From: Terebella lapidaria
Lineage: Eukaryota > Annelida > Polychaeta > Terebellida > Terebellidae
DNA: 64,000 nt
Assembly: GCA_949152475.1 (NCBI GenBank)
Contig: OX424563.1
Location: 39,752,120 to 39,816,119, forward strand
Direction: 5' to 3'
Translations under genes and position numbers: made by a program
The notes under the pieces: generated by a model
What the model saw: the letters and a program-made list of their open reading frames with translations, nothing else
Database searches by the model: none
What the model was told of the DNA's origin: nothing
Shown: piece after piece, positions 45,021 to 60,105 of the stretch
How the letters are laid out: each line of letters opens with the position of its first letter
Position numbering within the stretch: the stretch's first letter is position 1

Positions 45021-46275
45021 ATGCTTTACTGTACAATGGACACGTTTTGCTCAACCGTAAGAGTGACATGCGATGCTCCACAGTACGATGGACATGGGAC
45101 GCTCCATCATACGATGGAAATGTGACGCTCCACCGTACGATCGACATGCGATGCTCCACCGTATGATCGACATGTGATGCTCCACCGTACGATGGACATG
45201 GGATCCTCCATCGTACGATGGACATGCGATGCTCCACCGTACGATCGACATGCGATGCTCCACCGTACGATGGACATGCGATGTTCCATTGTACGATGGA
45301 CATCTGATGCTCCACCATACGATGGACATGTGACACTCCGCTGTACGATGGACATGTGACGCTCCAACGTACGATGGACATGCGACGCTCCATCGTACGA
45401 TGGACATGGGATGCTCTATCGTATGATGGACTAGCGATGCTCCACCGTAAGATGGACATGTGACGCCCCACAGTACGATGGACATGCGACGCTCCATCGT
45501 ACGATGGACATGGGATGCTCTATCGTATGATGGACTAGCGATGCTCCACCGTAAGATGGACATGTGACGCCCCACAGTACGATGGACATGCGACGCTCCA
45601 TCGTACGATGGACATGGGATGCTCCACCGTATGATGGACATGTGACGCTCTACCGTACGATGGACATGCGATGCTCCACCGTACGATGGACCTGTGATGC
45701 TCCACCATACAATGGACACCTGACGCTCCACCGTACGATAGACATGCGATGCTCCACCATACGATGGACATGTGACGCTCCACCGTACGATGGACATGCG
45801 ACGCTCCACCGTACGATGGACATGCGATGCTCCACTGTACGATGGACATGTGACGCTCCACCGTATGATGGACATGCAAGGCTCCACTGTACAATGGACA
45901 TGTGACGCTCCACTATACGATGGACATGCGATGCTCCACCGTATGATGGACATGCAACGCTCCATCGTACGATGGACATGTGACGCTCCACCGTACGATG
46001 GACATGCGATGCTCCACTGTACGATGGACATGTGACGCTCCACCGTATGATTGACATGCGACGCTATACTGTACGATGGACATGTGACGCTCCACCGTAC
46101 GATGGACATGGGATGCTCCTTCGTTCGATGGACATGTGACGCTCCACCGTACGATGGACATGGGATGCTCCACCGTAAGATGGACATGTGACGCTCCACC
46201 GTACGATGGGCATGCGATGCTGAAATGTACGATGGACATGTGATGCTCCACCGTACGATGGACATGCGACGCTCC
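45021..46275. repeat. Transition satellite with a second 4-monomer duplication
   Basis: Monomers only, with landmark monomer at 45,041. A 104-bp tandem duplication is marked by GGATGCTCTATC at 45,409 and 45,513. From about 45,525 to 46,245 the order matches 37,440-38,160 at a shift of 8,085 bp. Confidence 0.72.
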
Positions 46276-49200
46276 ATCATACGATGGACTAGCGACACTC
46301 CACCGTAAGATGGACATGCGAGGCTCCACCGTACCATGGACATGCGACGCTCCATCACAGGATGAACATGCGACGCTCCACCGTACGAAGGACATGCGAT
46401 GCTCCACCGTACGATGGACATGCGACGCTCCACCGTACGATGGACATGCGACGCTCCATCGTACGATAGACATGTGACACTACACCGTAAGATGGACATG
46501 CGAGGCTCCACCGTACAATAGACATGTGACGCTCCACTGTATGATGGACATGCGATGCTTTACTGTACAATGGACACGTTACGCTCAACCGTAAGATGGA
46601 CATGCGATGCTCCACAGTACGATGGACATGGGACGCTCCATCATACGATGGACATGTGATGCTCCACCATACGATGGACATGTGACGCTCCACTGTATGA
46701 TGGACATGCAATGCTTTACTGTACAATGGACACGTTTTGCTCAACCGTAAGAGTGACATGCGATGCTCCACAGTACGATGGACATGGGACGCTCCATCAT
46801 ACGATGGAAATGTGACGCTCCACCGTACGAACGACATGCGATGCTCCACCGTATGATCGACATGTGATGCTCCACCGTACGATGGACATGGGATCCTCCA
46901 TCGTACGATGGACATGCGATGCTCCACCGTACGATCGACATGCGATGCTCCACCGTACGATGGACATGCGATGTTCCATTGTACGATGGACATCTGATGC
47001 TCCACCATACGATGGACATGTGACACTCCGCTGTACGATGGACATGTGATGCTCCACCGTACGATGGACATGCGACGCTCCATCGTACGATGGACATGGG
47101 ATGCTCTATCGTATGATGGACTAGCGATGCTCCACCGTAAGATGGACATGTGACGCCCCACCGTACGATGGACATGCGACGCTCCATCGTACGATGGACA
47201 TGGGATGCTCCACCGTATGATGGACATGTGACGCTCTACCGTACGATGGACATGCGATGCTCCACCGTACGATGGACCTGTGATGCTCCACCATACAATG
47301 GACATCTGACGCTCCACCGTACGATAGACATGCGATGCTCCACCATACGATGGACATGTGACGCTCCACCGTACGATGGACATGCGACGCTCCACCGTAC
47401 GATGGACATGCGATGCTCCACTGTACGATGGACATGTGACGCTCCACCGTATGATGGACATGCAAGGCTCCACTGTACAATGGACATGTGACGCTCCACT
47501 ATACGATGGACATGCGATGCTCCACCGTATGATGGACATGCAACGCTCCATCGTACGATGGACATGTGACGCTCCACCGTACGATGGACATGCGATGCTC
47601 CACTGTACGATGGACATGTGACGCTCCACCGTACGATGGACATGGGATGCTCCTTCGTTCGATGGACATGTGACGCTCCACCGTACGATGGACATGGGAT
47701 GCTCCACCGTAAGATGGACATGTGACGCTCCACCGTACGATGGGCATGCGATGCTGAAATGTACGATGGACATGTGATGCTCCACCGTACGATGGACATG
47801 TGACGCTCAACCGTAAGATGGACATGCGATGCTCCACAGTACGATGGACATGGGACGCTCCATCATACGATGGACATGTGATGCTCCACCATACGATCGA
47901 CATGCGATGCTCCACCGTTCGATCGACATGTGATGCTCCACCGTACGATGGACATGTGACGCTCCACCATACGATGGACATGTGACGCTCCACTGTATGA
48001 TGGACATGCGATGCTTTACTGTACAATGGACACGTTTTGCTCAACCGTAAGAGTGACATGCGATGCTCCACAGTACGATGGACATGGGACGCTCCATCAT
48101 ACGATGGAAATGTGACGCTCCACCGTACGATCGACATGCGATGCTCCACCGTATGATCGACATGTGATGCTCCACCGTACGATGGACATGGGATCCTCCA
48201 TCGTACGATGGACATGCGATGCTCCACCGTACGATCGACATGCGATGCTCCACAGTACGATGGACATGCGATGTTCCATTGTACGATGGACATCTGATGC
48301 TCCACCATACGATGGACATGTGACACTCCGCTGTACGATGGACATGTGACGCTCCACCGTACGATGGACATGCGACGCTCCATCGTACGATGGACATGGG
48401 ATGCTCTATCGTATGATGGACTAGCGATGCTCCACCGTAAGATGGATAGGTGACGCCCCACCGTACGATGGACATGCGACGCTCCATCGTACGATGGACA
48501 TGGGATGCTCCACCGTATGATGGACATGTGACGCTCTACCGTACGATGGACATGCGATGCTCCACCGTACGATGGACCTGTGATGCTCCACCATACAATG
48601 GACATCTGACGCTCCACCGTACGATAGACATGCGATGCTCCACCATACGATGGACATGTGACGCTCCACCGTACGATGGACATGCGATGCTCCACCGTAC
48701 GATGGACATGCAATGCTCCACTGTACGATGGACATGTGACGCTCCACCGTATGATGGACATGCAAGGCTCCACTGTACAATGGACATGTGACGCTCCACT
48801 ATACGATGGACATGCGATGCTCCACCGTATGATGGACATGCAACGCTCCATCGTACGATGGACATGTGACTCTCCACCATACGATGGACATGCGATGCTC
48901 CACCGTATGATGGACATGCGACGCTCCATCGTACGATGGACATGTGACGCTCCACCATACGATGGACATGCGATGCTCCACTGTACGATGGACATGTGAC
49001 GCTCCACCGTATGATTGACATGCGAGGCTATACTGTACGATGGACATGTGACGCTCCACCGTATGATTGACATGCGAGGCTATACTGTACGATGGACATG
49101 TGACGCTCCACCGTACGATGGACATGGGATGCTCCTTCGTTCGATGGACATGTGACGCTCCACCGTACGATGGACATGGGATGCTCCACCGTAAGATGGA

Positions 49201-51240
49201 CATGTGACGCTCCACCGTACGATGGGCACGCGATGCTGAAATGTACGATGGACATGTGATGCTCCACCGTACGATGGACATGTGACGCTCCACCGTACGA
49301 TGGTCATGCAAGGCTCCACTGTACAATGGACATGCGACGCTCCACCGTACGATGGACATGCGACGCTCCACCGTATGATGGACATGCGACGCTCCACTGT
49401 ACGATGGACATGTGACGCTCCACCGTATGATTGACATGCGAGGCACCACCGTACGATGGACATGCGACGCTCCACTGTACGATGGACATGCGATGCTCCA
49501 CTGTACGATGGACATGTGATGCTCCACCGTATGATTGACATGCGAGACTCCACTGTACATTGGACATGTGACGCTCCACCGTACGATGGACATGGGATGC
49601 TCCTTCGTACAATGGACATGTGACGCTCCACCGTACGATGGACATGGGATGCTCCACCGTAGGATGGACATGTGACGCTCCACCGTATGATGGACATGCA
49701 ATGCTCCACTGTACAATGGACATGTGAAGCTCCACCGTACGATGGACATGGGATGCTCCACCGTATGATGGACATGTGACGCTCCACCGTATGATGGACA
49801 TGTGACGCTCCACCGTACGATGGACATGCGACGCTCCATCGTACGATGGACATGTGACAATCCACCGTACGATGGACATCTGACGCTCCTCTGTACGATG
49901 GACAAGCGACGCTCCATCGCAGGATGGACATGCGACGCTCCACCGTACGAAGGACATGCGATGCTCCACCGTACGATGGACATGCGACGCTCCACCGTAC
50001 GATGGACATGCGACGCTCCATCGTACGATAGACATGTGACACTCCACCGTAAGATGGACATGCGAGGCTCCACCGTACAATAGACATGCGACGCTCCACT
50101 GTATGATGGACATGCGGTGCTTTACTGTACAATGGACACGTTACGCTCAACCGTAAGATGGACATGCGATGCTCCACAGTACGATGGACATGGGACGCTC
50201 CATCCTACGATGGACATGTGATGCTCCACCATACGATCGACATGCGATGCTCCACCGTACGATCGACATGTGATGCTCCACCGTTTGATGGACATGTGAC
50301 GCTCCACCATACGATGGACATGTGACGCTCCACTGTATGATGGACATGCGATGCTTTACTGTACAATGGACACGTTATGCTCAACCGTAAGATTGACATG
50401 CGATGCTCCACAGTACGATGGACATGGGACGCTCCATCATATGATGGAAATGTGACGCTCCACCGTACGATCGACATGCGATGCTCCACCGTATGATCGA
50501 CATGTGATGCTCCACCGTACGATGGACATGAGATCCTCCATCGTAGGATGGACATGCGATGCTCCACCGTACGATCGACATGCGATGCTCCACCGCACGA
50601 TGGACATGCGATGTTCCACCGTACGATGGACATCTGATGCTCCACCATACGATGGACATGTGACATTCCGCTGTACGATGGAATGCGACGCTCCACTGTA
50701 CGATGGACATGTGACGCTCCACCGTATGATGGACATGCGATGCTCCATGGTACGATGGACATGGGATGCTCTATCATATGATGGACTAGCGATGCTCCAC
50801 CGTAAGATGGACATGTGACGCCCCACCGTACGATGGACATGCGACGCTCCATCGTACGATGGACATGGGATGCTCCACCGTATGATGGACATGTGACGCT
50901 CCACCGTACGATGGACATGCGATGCTCCACCGTACGATGGACCTGTGATGCTCCACCGTACGATGGACATGGGAGGCTCCATCGTACGATGGACATGTGA
51001 CGCTCCACCGTAGGATCGACATGCGATGCTCCACCGTATGATGGACATGTGACGCTCCACCGTATGATGGACATGTGACGCTCCACCGTACGATGGACAT
51101 GCGACGCTCCATCGTACGATGGACATGTGACAATCCACCGTACGATGGACATCTGACGCTCCTCTGCACGATGGACAAGCGACGCTCCACTGTACGATGG
51201 ACATGTGATGCTCCACCGTACGATGGACATGCGACGCTCC
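46276..51240. repeat. Right-hand higher-order unit 1 (4,965 bp)
   Basis: The unit is defined by a junction that starts ATCATACGATGGACTAG and is soon followed by GTACCATGG; it recurs at 46,276, 51,241, 56,336 and 60,106. The length is 191 x 26 minus 1, the missing base being a 25-bp monomer with GATGGAATGCG near 50,677-50,687. Landmark monomers lie at 46,731, 48,031 and, as a variant, 50,371. A 2-monomer (52-bp) local duplication lies at about 49,012-49,115, marked by two GAGGCTATACTGTACG runs. Confidence 0.88.
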
Positions 51241-54200
51241 ATCATACGATGGACTAGCGACACTCCACCGTAAGATGGACATGCGAGGCTCCACCGTACC
51301 ATGGACATGCGACGCTCCATCACAGGATGAACATGCGACGCTCCACCGTACGAAGGACATGCGATGCTCCACCGTACGATGGACATGCGACGCTCCACCG
51401 TACGATGGACATGCGACGCTCCATCGTACGATAGACATGTGACACTACACCGTAAGATGGACATGCGAGGCTCCACCGTACAATAGACATGTGACGCTCC
51501 ACTGTATGATGGACATGCGATGCTTTACTGTACAATGGACACGTTACGCTCAACCGTAAGATGGACATGCGATGCTCCACAGTACGATGGACATGGGACG
51601 CTCCATCATACGATGGACATGTGATGCTCCACCATACGATGGACATGTGACGCTCCACTGTATGATGGACATGCAATGCTTTACTGTACAATGGACACGT
51701 TTTGCTCAACCGTAAGAGTGACATGCGATGCTCCACAGTACGATGGACATGGGACGCTCCATCATACGATGGAAATGTGACGCTCCACCGTACGATCGAC
51801 ATGCGATGCTCCACCGTATGATCGACATGTGATGCTCCACCGTACGATGGACATGGGATCCTCCATCGTACGATGGACATGCGATGCTCCACCGTACGAT
51901 CGACATGCGATGCTCCACCGTACGATGGACATGCGATGTTCCATTGTACGATGGACATCTGATGCTCCACCATACGATGGACATGTGACACTCCGCTGTA
52001 CGATGGACATGTGACGCTCCACCGTACGATGGACATGCGACGCTCCATCGTACGATGGACATGTTATGCTCTATCGTATGATGGACTAGCGATGCTCCAC
52101 CGTAAGATGGACATGTGACGCCCCACCGTACGATGGACATGCGACGCTCCATCGTACGATGGACATGGGATGCTCCACCGTATGATGGACATGTGACGCT
52201 CTACCGTACGATGGACATGCGATGCTCCACCGTACGATGGACCTGTGATGCTCCACCATACAATGGACATCTGACGCTCCACCGTACGATAGACATGCGA
52301 TGCTCCACCATACGATGGACATGTGACGCTCCACCGTACGATGGACATGCGACGCTCCACCGTACGATGGACATGCGATGCTCCACTGTACGATGGACAT
52401 GTGACGCTCCACCGTATGATGGACATGCAAGGCTCCACTGTACAATGGACATGTGACGCTCCACTATACGATGGACATGCGATGCTCCACCGTATGATGG
52501 ACATGCAACGCTCCATCGTACGATGGACATGTGACGCTCCACCGTACGATGGACATGCGATGCTCCACTGTACGATGGACATGTGACGCTCCACCGTACG
52601 ATGGACATGGGATGCTCCTTCGTTCGATGGACATGTGACGCTCCACCGTACGATGGACATGGGATGCTCCACCGTAAGATGGACATGTGACGCTCCACCG
52701 TACGATGGGCATGCGATGCTGAAATGTACGATGGACATGTGATGCTCCACCGTACGATGGACATGTGACGCTCAACCGTAAGATGGACATGCGATGCTCC
52801 ACAGTACGATGGACATGGGACGCTCCATCATACGATGGACATGTGATGCTCCACCATACGATCGACATGCGATGCTCCACCGTTCGATCGACATGTGATG
52901 CTCCACCGTACGATGGACATGTGACGCTCCACCATACGATGGACATGTGACGCTCCACTGTATGATGGACATGCGATGCTTTACTGTACAATGGACACGT
53001 TTTGCTCAACCGTAAGAGTGACATGCGATGCTCCACAGTACGATGGACATGGGACGCTCCATCATACGATGGAAATGTGACGCTCCACTGTATGATGGAC
53101 ATGCGATGCTTTACTGTACAATGGACACGTTTTGCTCAACCGTAAGAGTGACATGCGATGCTCCACAGTACGATGGACATGGGACGCTCCATCATACGAT
53201 GGAAATGTGACGCTCCACCGTACGATCGACATGCGATGCTCCACCGTATGATCGACATGTGATGCTCCACCGTACGATGGACATGGGATCCTCCATCGTA
53301 CGATGGACATGCGATGCTCCACCGTACGATCGACATGCGATGCTCCACAGTACGATGGACATGCGATGTTCCATTGTACGATGGACATCTGATGCTCCAC
53401 CATACGATGGACATGTGACACTCCGCTGTACGATGGACATGTGACGCTCCACCGTACGATGGACATGCGACGCTCCATCGTACGATGGACATGGGATGCT
53501 CTATCGTATGATGGACTAGCGATGCTCCACCGTAAGATGGATAGGTGACGCCCCACCGTACGATGGACATGCGACGCTCCATCGTACGATGGACATGGGA
53601 TGCTCCACCGTATGATGGACATGTGACGCTCTACCGTACGATGGACATGCGATGCTCCACCGTACGATGGACCTGTGATGCTCCACCATACAATGGACAT
53701 CTGACGCTCCACCGTACGATAGACATGCGATGCTCCACCATACGATGGACATGTGACGCTCCACCGTACGATGGACATGCGACGCTCCACCGTACGATGG
53801 ACATGCAATGCTCCACTGTACGATGGACATGTGACGCTCCACCGTATGATGGACATGCAAGGCTCCACTGTACAATGGACATGTGACGCTCCACTATACG
53901 ATGGACATGCGATGCTCCACCGTATGATGGACATGCAACGCTCCATCGTACGATGGACATGTGACTCTCCACCATACGATGGACATGCGATGCTCCACCG
54001 TATGATGGACATGCAACGCTCCATCGTACGATGGACATGTGACGCTCCACCATACGATGGACATGCGATGCTCCACTGTACGATGGACATGTGACGCTCC
54101 ACCGTATGATTGACATGCGAGGCTATACTGTACGATGGACATGTGACGCTCCACCGTATGATTGACATGCGAGGCTATACTGTACGATGGACATGTGACG

Positions 54201-56335
54201 CTCCACCGTACGATGGACATGGGATGCTCCTTCGTTCAATGGACATGTGACGCTCCACCGTACGATGGACATGGGATGCTCCACCGTAAGATGGACATGT
54301 GACGCTCCACCGTACGATGGGCACGCGATGCTGAAATGTACGATGGACATGTGATGCTCCACCGTACGATGGACATGTGACGCTCCACCGTACGATGGTC
54401 ATGCAAGGCTCCACTGTACAATGGACATGCGACGCTCCACCGTACGATGGACATGCGACGCTCCACCGTATGATGGACATGCGACGCTCCACTGTACGAT
54501 GGACATGTGACGCTCCACCGTATGATTGACATGCGAGGCTCCACCGTACGATGGACATGCGACGCTCCACTGTACGATGGACATGCGATGCTCCACTGTA
54601 CGATGGACATGTGATGCTCCACCGTATGATTGACATGCGAGACTCCACTGTACGTTGGACATGTGACGCTCCACCGTACGATGGACATGGGATGCTCCTT
54701 CGTACAATGGACATGTGACGCTCCACCGTACGATGGACATGGGATGCTCCACCGTAGGATGGACATGTGACGCTCCACCGTATGATGGACATGCAATGCT
54801 CCACTGTACAATGGACATGTGAAGCTCCACCGTACGATGGACATGGGATGCTCCACCGTATGATGGACATGTGACGCTCCACCGTATGATGGACATGTGA
54901 CGCTCCACCGTACGATGGACATGCGACGCTCCATCGTACGATGGACATGTGACAATCCACCGTACGATGGACATCTGACGCTCCTCTGTACGATGGACAA
55001 GCGACGCTCCATCGCAGGATGGACATGCGACGCTCCACCGTACGAAGGACATGCGATGCTCCACCGTACGATGGACATGCGACGCTCCACCGTACGATGG
55101 ACATGCGACGCTCCATCGTACGATAGACATGTGACACTCCACCGTAAGATGGACATGCGAGGCTCCACCGTACAATAGACATGCGACGCTCCACTGTATG
55201 ATGGACATGCGGTGCTTTACTGTACAATGGACACGTTACGCTCAACCGTAAGATGGACATGCGATGCTCCACAGTACGATGGACATGGGACGCTCCATCC
55301 TACGATGGACATGTGATGCTCCACCATACGATCGACATGCGATGCTCCACCGTACGATCGACATGTGATGCTCCACCGTTTGATGGACATGTGACGCTCC
55401 ACCATACGATGGACATGTGACGCTCCACTGTATGATGGACATGCGATGCTTTACTGTACAATGGACACGTTATGCTCAACCGTAAGATTGACATGCGATG
55501 CTCCACAGTACGATGGACATGGGACGCTCCATCATATGATGGAAATGTGACGCTCCACCGTACGATCGACATGCGATGCTCCACCGTATGATCGACATGT
55601 GATGCTCCACCGTACGATGGACATGAGATCCTCCATCGTAGGATGGACATGCGATGCTCCACCGTACGATCGACATGCGATGCTCCACCGCACGATGGAC
55701 ATGCGATGTTCCACCGTACGATGGACATCTGATGCTCCACCATACGATGGACATGTGACATTCCGCTGTACGATGGAATGCGACGCTCCACTGTACGATG
55801 GACATGTGACGCTCCACCGTATGATGGACATGCGATGCTCCATGGTACGATGGACATGGGATGCTCTATCATATGATGGACTAGCGATGCTCCATCGTAA
55901 GATGGACATGTGACGCCCCACCGTACGATGGACATGCGACGCTCCATCGTACGATGGACATGGGATGCTCCACCGTATGATGGACATGTGACGCTCCACC
56001 GTACGATGGACATGCGATGCTCCACCGTACGATGGACCTGTGATGCTCCACCGTACGATGGACATGGGATGCTCCATCGTACGATGGACATGTGACGCTC
56101 CACCGTAGGATCGACATGCGATGCTCCACCGTATGATGGACATGTGACGCTCCACCGTATGATGGACATGTGACGCTCCACCGTACGATGGACATGCGAC
56201 GCTCCATCGTACGATGGACATGTGACAATCCACCGTACGATGGACATCTGACGCTCCTCTGCACGATGGACAAGCGACGCTCCACTGTACGATGGACATG
56301 TGATGCTCCACCGTACGATGGACATGCGACGCTCC
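51241..56335. repeat. Right-hand higher-order unit 2 (5,095 bp)
   Basis: It matches unit 1 throughout, at 4,965 and then 5,095 bp. The 130-bp excess is one clean 5-monomer tandem duplication, with TTACTGTACAATGG at 52,981 and again at 53,111. The 25-bp GATGGAATGCG monomer recurs at about 55,773-55,783. A handful of other differences were noticed, such as the GTTATGC change near 52,063. Confidence 0.88.
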
Positions 56336-59300
56336 ATCATACGATGGACTAGCGACACTCCACCGTAAGATGGACATGCGAGGCTCCACCGTACCATGGA
56401 CATGCGACGCTCCATCACAGGATGAACATGCGACGCTCCACCGTACGAAGGACATGCGATGCTCCACCGTACGATGGACATGCGACGCTCCACCGTACAA
56501 TAGACATGTGACGCTCCACTGTATGATGGACATGCGATGCTTTACTGTACAATGGACACGTTACGCTCAACCGTAAGATGGACATGCGATGCTCCACAGT
56601 ACGATGGACATGGGACGCTCCATCATACGATGGACATGTGACGCTCCACCATACGATGGACATGTGACGCTCCACTGTATGATGGACATGCAATGCTTTA
56701 CTGTACAATGGACACGTTTTGCTCAACCGTAAGAGTGACATGCGATGCTCCACAGTACGATGGACATGGGACGCTCCATCATACGATGGAAATGTGACGC
56801 TCCACCGTACGATCGACATGCGATGCTCCACCGTATGATCGACATGTGATGCTCCACCGTACGATGGACATGGGATCCTCCATCGTACGATGGACATGCG
56901 ATGCTCCACCGTACGATCGACATGCGATGCTCCACCGTACGATGGACATGCGATGTTCCATTGTACGATGGACATCTGATGCTCCACCATACGATGGACA
57001 TGTGACACTCCGCTGTACGATGGACATGTGACGCTCCACCGTACGATGGACATGCGACGCTCCATCGTACGATGGACATGGGATGCTCTATCGTATGATG
57101 GACTAGCGATGCTCCACCGTAAGATGGACATGTGACGCCCCACCGTACGATGGACATGCGACGCTCCATCGTACGATGGACATGGGATGCTCCACCGTAT
57201 GATGGACATGTGACGCTCTACCGTACGATGGACATGCGATGCTCCACCGTACGATGGACCTGTGATGCTCCACCATACAATGGACATCTGACGCTCCACC
57301 GTACGATAGACATGCGATGCTCCACCATACGATGGACATGTGACGCTCCACCGTACGATGGACATGCGACGCTCCACCGTACGATGGACATGCGATGCTC
57401 CACTGTACGATGGACATGTGACGCTCCACCGTATGATGGACATGCAAGGCTCCACTGTACAATGGACATGTGACGCTCCACTATACGATGGACATGCGAT
57501 GCTCCACCGTATGATGGACATGCAACGCTCCATCGTACGATGGACATGTGACGCTCCACCGTACGATGGACATGCGATGCTCCACTGTACGATGGACATG
57601 TGACGCTCCACCGTACGATGGACATGGGATGCTCCTTCGTTCGATGGACATGTGACGCTCCACCGTACGATGGACATGGGATGCTCCACCGTAAGATGGA
57701 CATGTGACGCTCCACCGTACGATGGGCATGCGATGCTGAAATGTACGATGGACATGTGATGCTCCACCGTACGATGGACATGTGACGCTCAACCGTAAGA
57801 TGGACATGCGATGCTCCACAGTACGATGGACATGGGACGCTCCATCATACGATGGACATGTGATGCTCCACCATACGATCGACATGCGATGCTCCACCGT
57901 TCGATCGACATGTGATGCTCCACCGTACGATGGACATGTGACGCTCCACCATACGATGGACATGTGACGCTCCACTGTATGATGGACATGCGATGCTTTA
58001 CTGTACAATGGACACGTTTTGCTCAACCGTAAGAGTGACATGCGATGCTCCACAGTACGATGGACATGGGACGCTCCATCATACGATGGAAATGTGACGC
58101 TCCACCGTACGATCGACATGCGATGCTCCACCGTATGATCGACATGTGATGCTCCACCGTACGATGGACATGGGATCCTCCATCGTACGATGGACATGCG
58201 ATGCTCCACCGTACGATCGACATGCGATGCTCCACAGTACGATGGACATGCGATGTTCCATTGTACGATGGACATCTGATGCTCCACCATACGATGGACA
58301 TGTGACACTCCGCTGTACGATGGACATGTGACGCTCCACCGTACGATGGACATGCGACGCTCCATCGTACGATGGACATGGGATGCTCTATCGTATGATG
58401 GACTAGCGATGCTCCACCGTAAGATGGATAGGTGACGCCCCACCGTACGATGGACATGCGACGCTCCATCGTACGATGGACATGGGATGCTCCACCGTAT
58501 GATGGACATGTGACGCTCTACCGTACGATGGACATGCGATGCTCCACCGTACGATGGACCTGTGATGCTCCACCATACAATGGACATCTGACGCTCCACC
58601 GTACGATAGACATGCGATGCTCCACCATACGATGGACATGTGACGCTCCACCGTACGATGGACATGCGACGCTCCACCGTACGATGGACATGCAATGCTC
58701 CACTGTACGATGGACATGTGACGCTCCACCGTATGATGGACATGCAAGGCTCCACTGTACAATGGACATGTGACGCTCCACAATAAGATGGACATGCGAT
58801 GCTCCACCGTATGATGGACATGCAACGCTCCATCGTACGATGGACATGTGACTCTCCACCATACGATGGACATGCGATGCTCCACCGTATGATGGACATG
58901 CAACGCTCCATCGTACGATGGACATGTGACGCTCCACCATACGATGGACATGCGATGCTCCACTGTACGATGGACATGTGACGCTCCACCGTATGATTGA
59001 CATGCGAGGCTATACTGTACGATGGACATGTGACGCTCCACCGTATGATTGACATGCGAGGCTATACTGTACGATGGACATGTGACGCTCCACCGTACGA
59101 TGGACATGGGATGCTCCTTCGTTCGATGGACATGTGACGCTCCACCGTACGATGGACATGGGATGCTCCACCGTAAGATGGACATGTGACGCTCCACCGT
59201 ACGATGGGCACGCGATGCTGAAATGTACGATGGACATGTGATGCTCCACCGTACGATGGACATGTGACGCTCCACCGTACGATGGTCATGCAAGGCTCCA

Positions 59301-60105
59301 CTGTACAATGGACATGCGACGCTCCACCGTACGATGGACATGCGACGCTCCACCGTATGATGGACATGCGACGCTCCACTGTACGATGGACATGTGACGC
59401 TCCACCGTATGATTGACATGCGAGGCTCCACCGTACGATGGACATGCGACGCTCCACTGTACGATGGACATGCGATGCTCCACTGTACGATGGACATGTG
59501 ATGCTCCACCGTATGATTGACATGCGAGACTCCACTGTACGTTGGACATGTGACGCTCCACCGTACGATGGACATGGGATGCTCCTTCGTACAATGGACA
59601 TGTGACGCTCCACCGTACGATGGACATGGGATGCTCCACCGTAGGATGGACATGTGACGCTCCACCGTATGATGGACATGCAATGCTCCACTGTACAATG
59701 GACATGTGAAGCTCCACCGTACGATGGACATGGGATGCTCCACCGTATGATGGACATGTGACGCTCCACCGTACGATGGACATGCGATGCTCCACCGTAC
59801 GATGGACCTGTGATGCTCCACCGTACGATGGACATGGGATGCTCCATCGTACGATGGACATGTGACGCTCCACCGTAGGATCGACATGCGATGCTCCACC
59901 GTATGATGGACATGTGACGCTCCACCGTATGATGGACATGTGACGCTCCACCGTACGATGGACATGCGACGCTCCATCGTACGATGGACATGTGACAATC
60001 CACCGTACGATGGACATCTGACGCTCCTCTGCACGATGGACAAGCGACGCTCCACTGTACGATGGACATGTGATGCTCCACCGTACGATGGACATGCGAC
60101 GCTCC
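56336..60105. repeat. Right-hand higher-order unit 3 (3,770 bp, internally deleted)
   Basis: It matches unit 2, but the shift changes show three differences. It is 78 bp shorter near 56,480, it lacks the 130-bp duplication, and it lacks about 1,117 bp (43 monomers minus one base) at a junction near 59,760. There the phase of about 54,870 passes to that of about 55,990. The lost segment includes the GATGGAATGCG 25-mer, which is why the unit is an exact multiple of 26. Confidence 0.85.
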
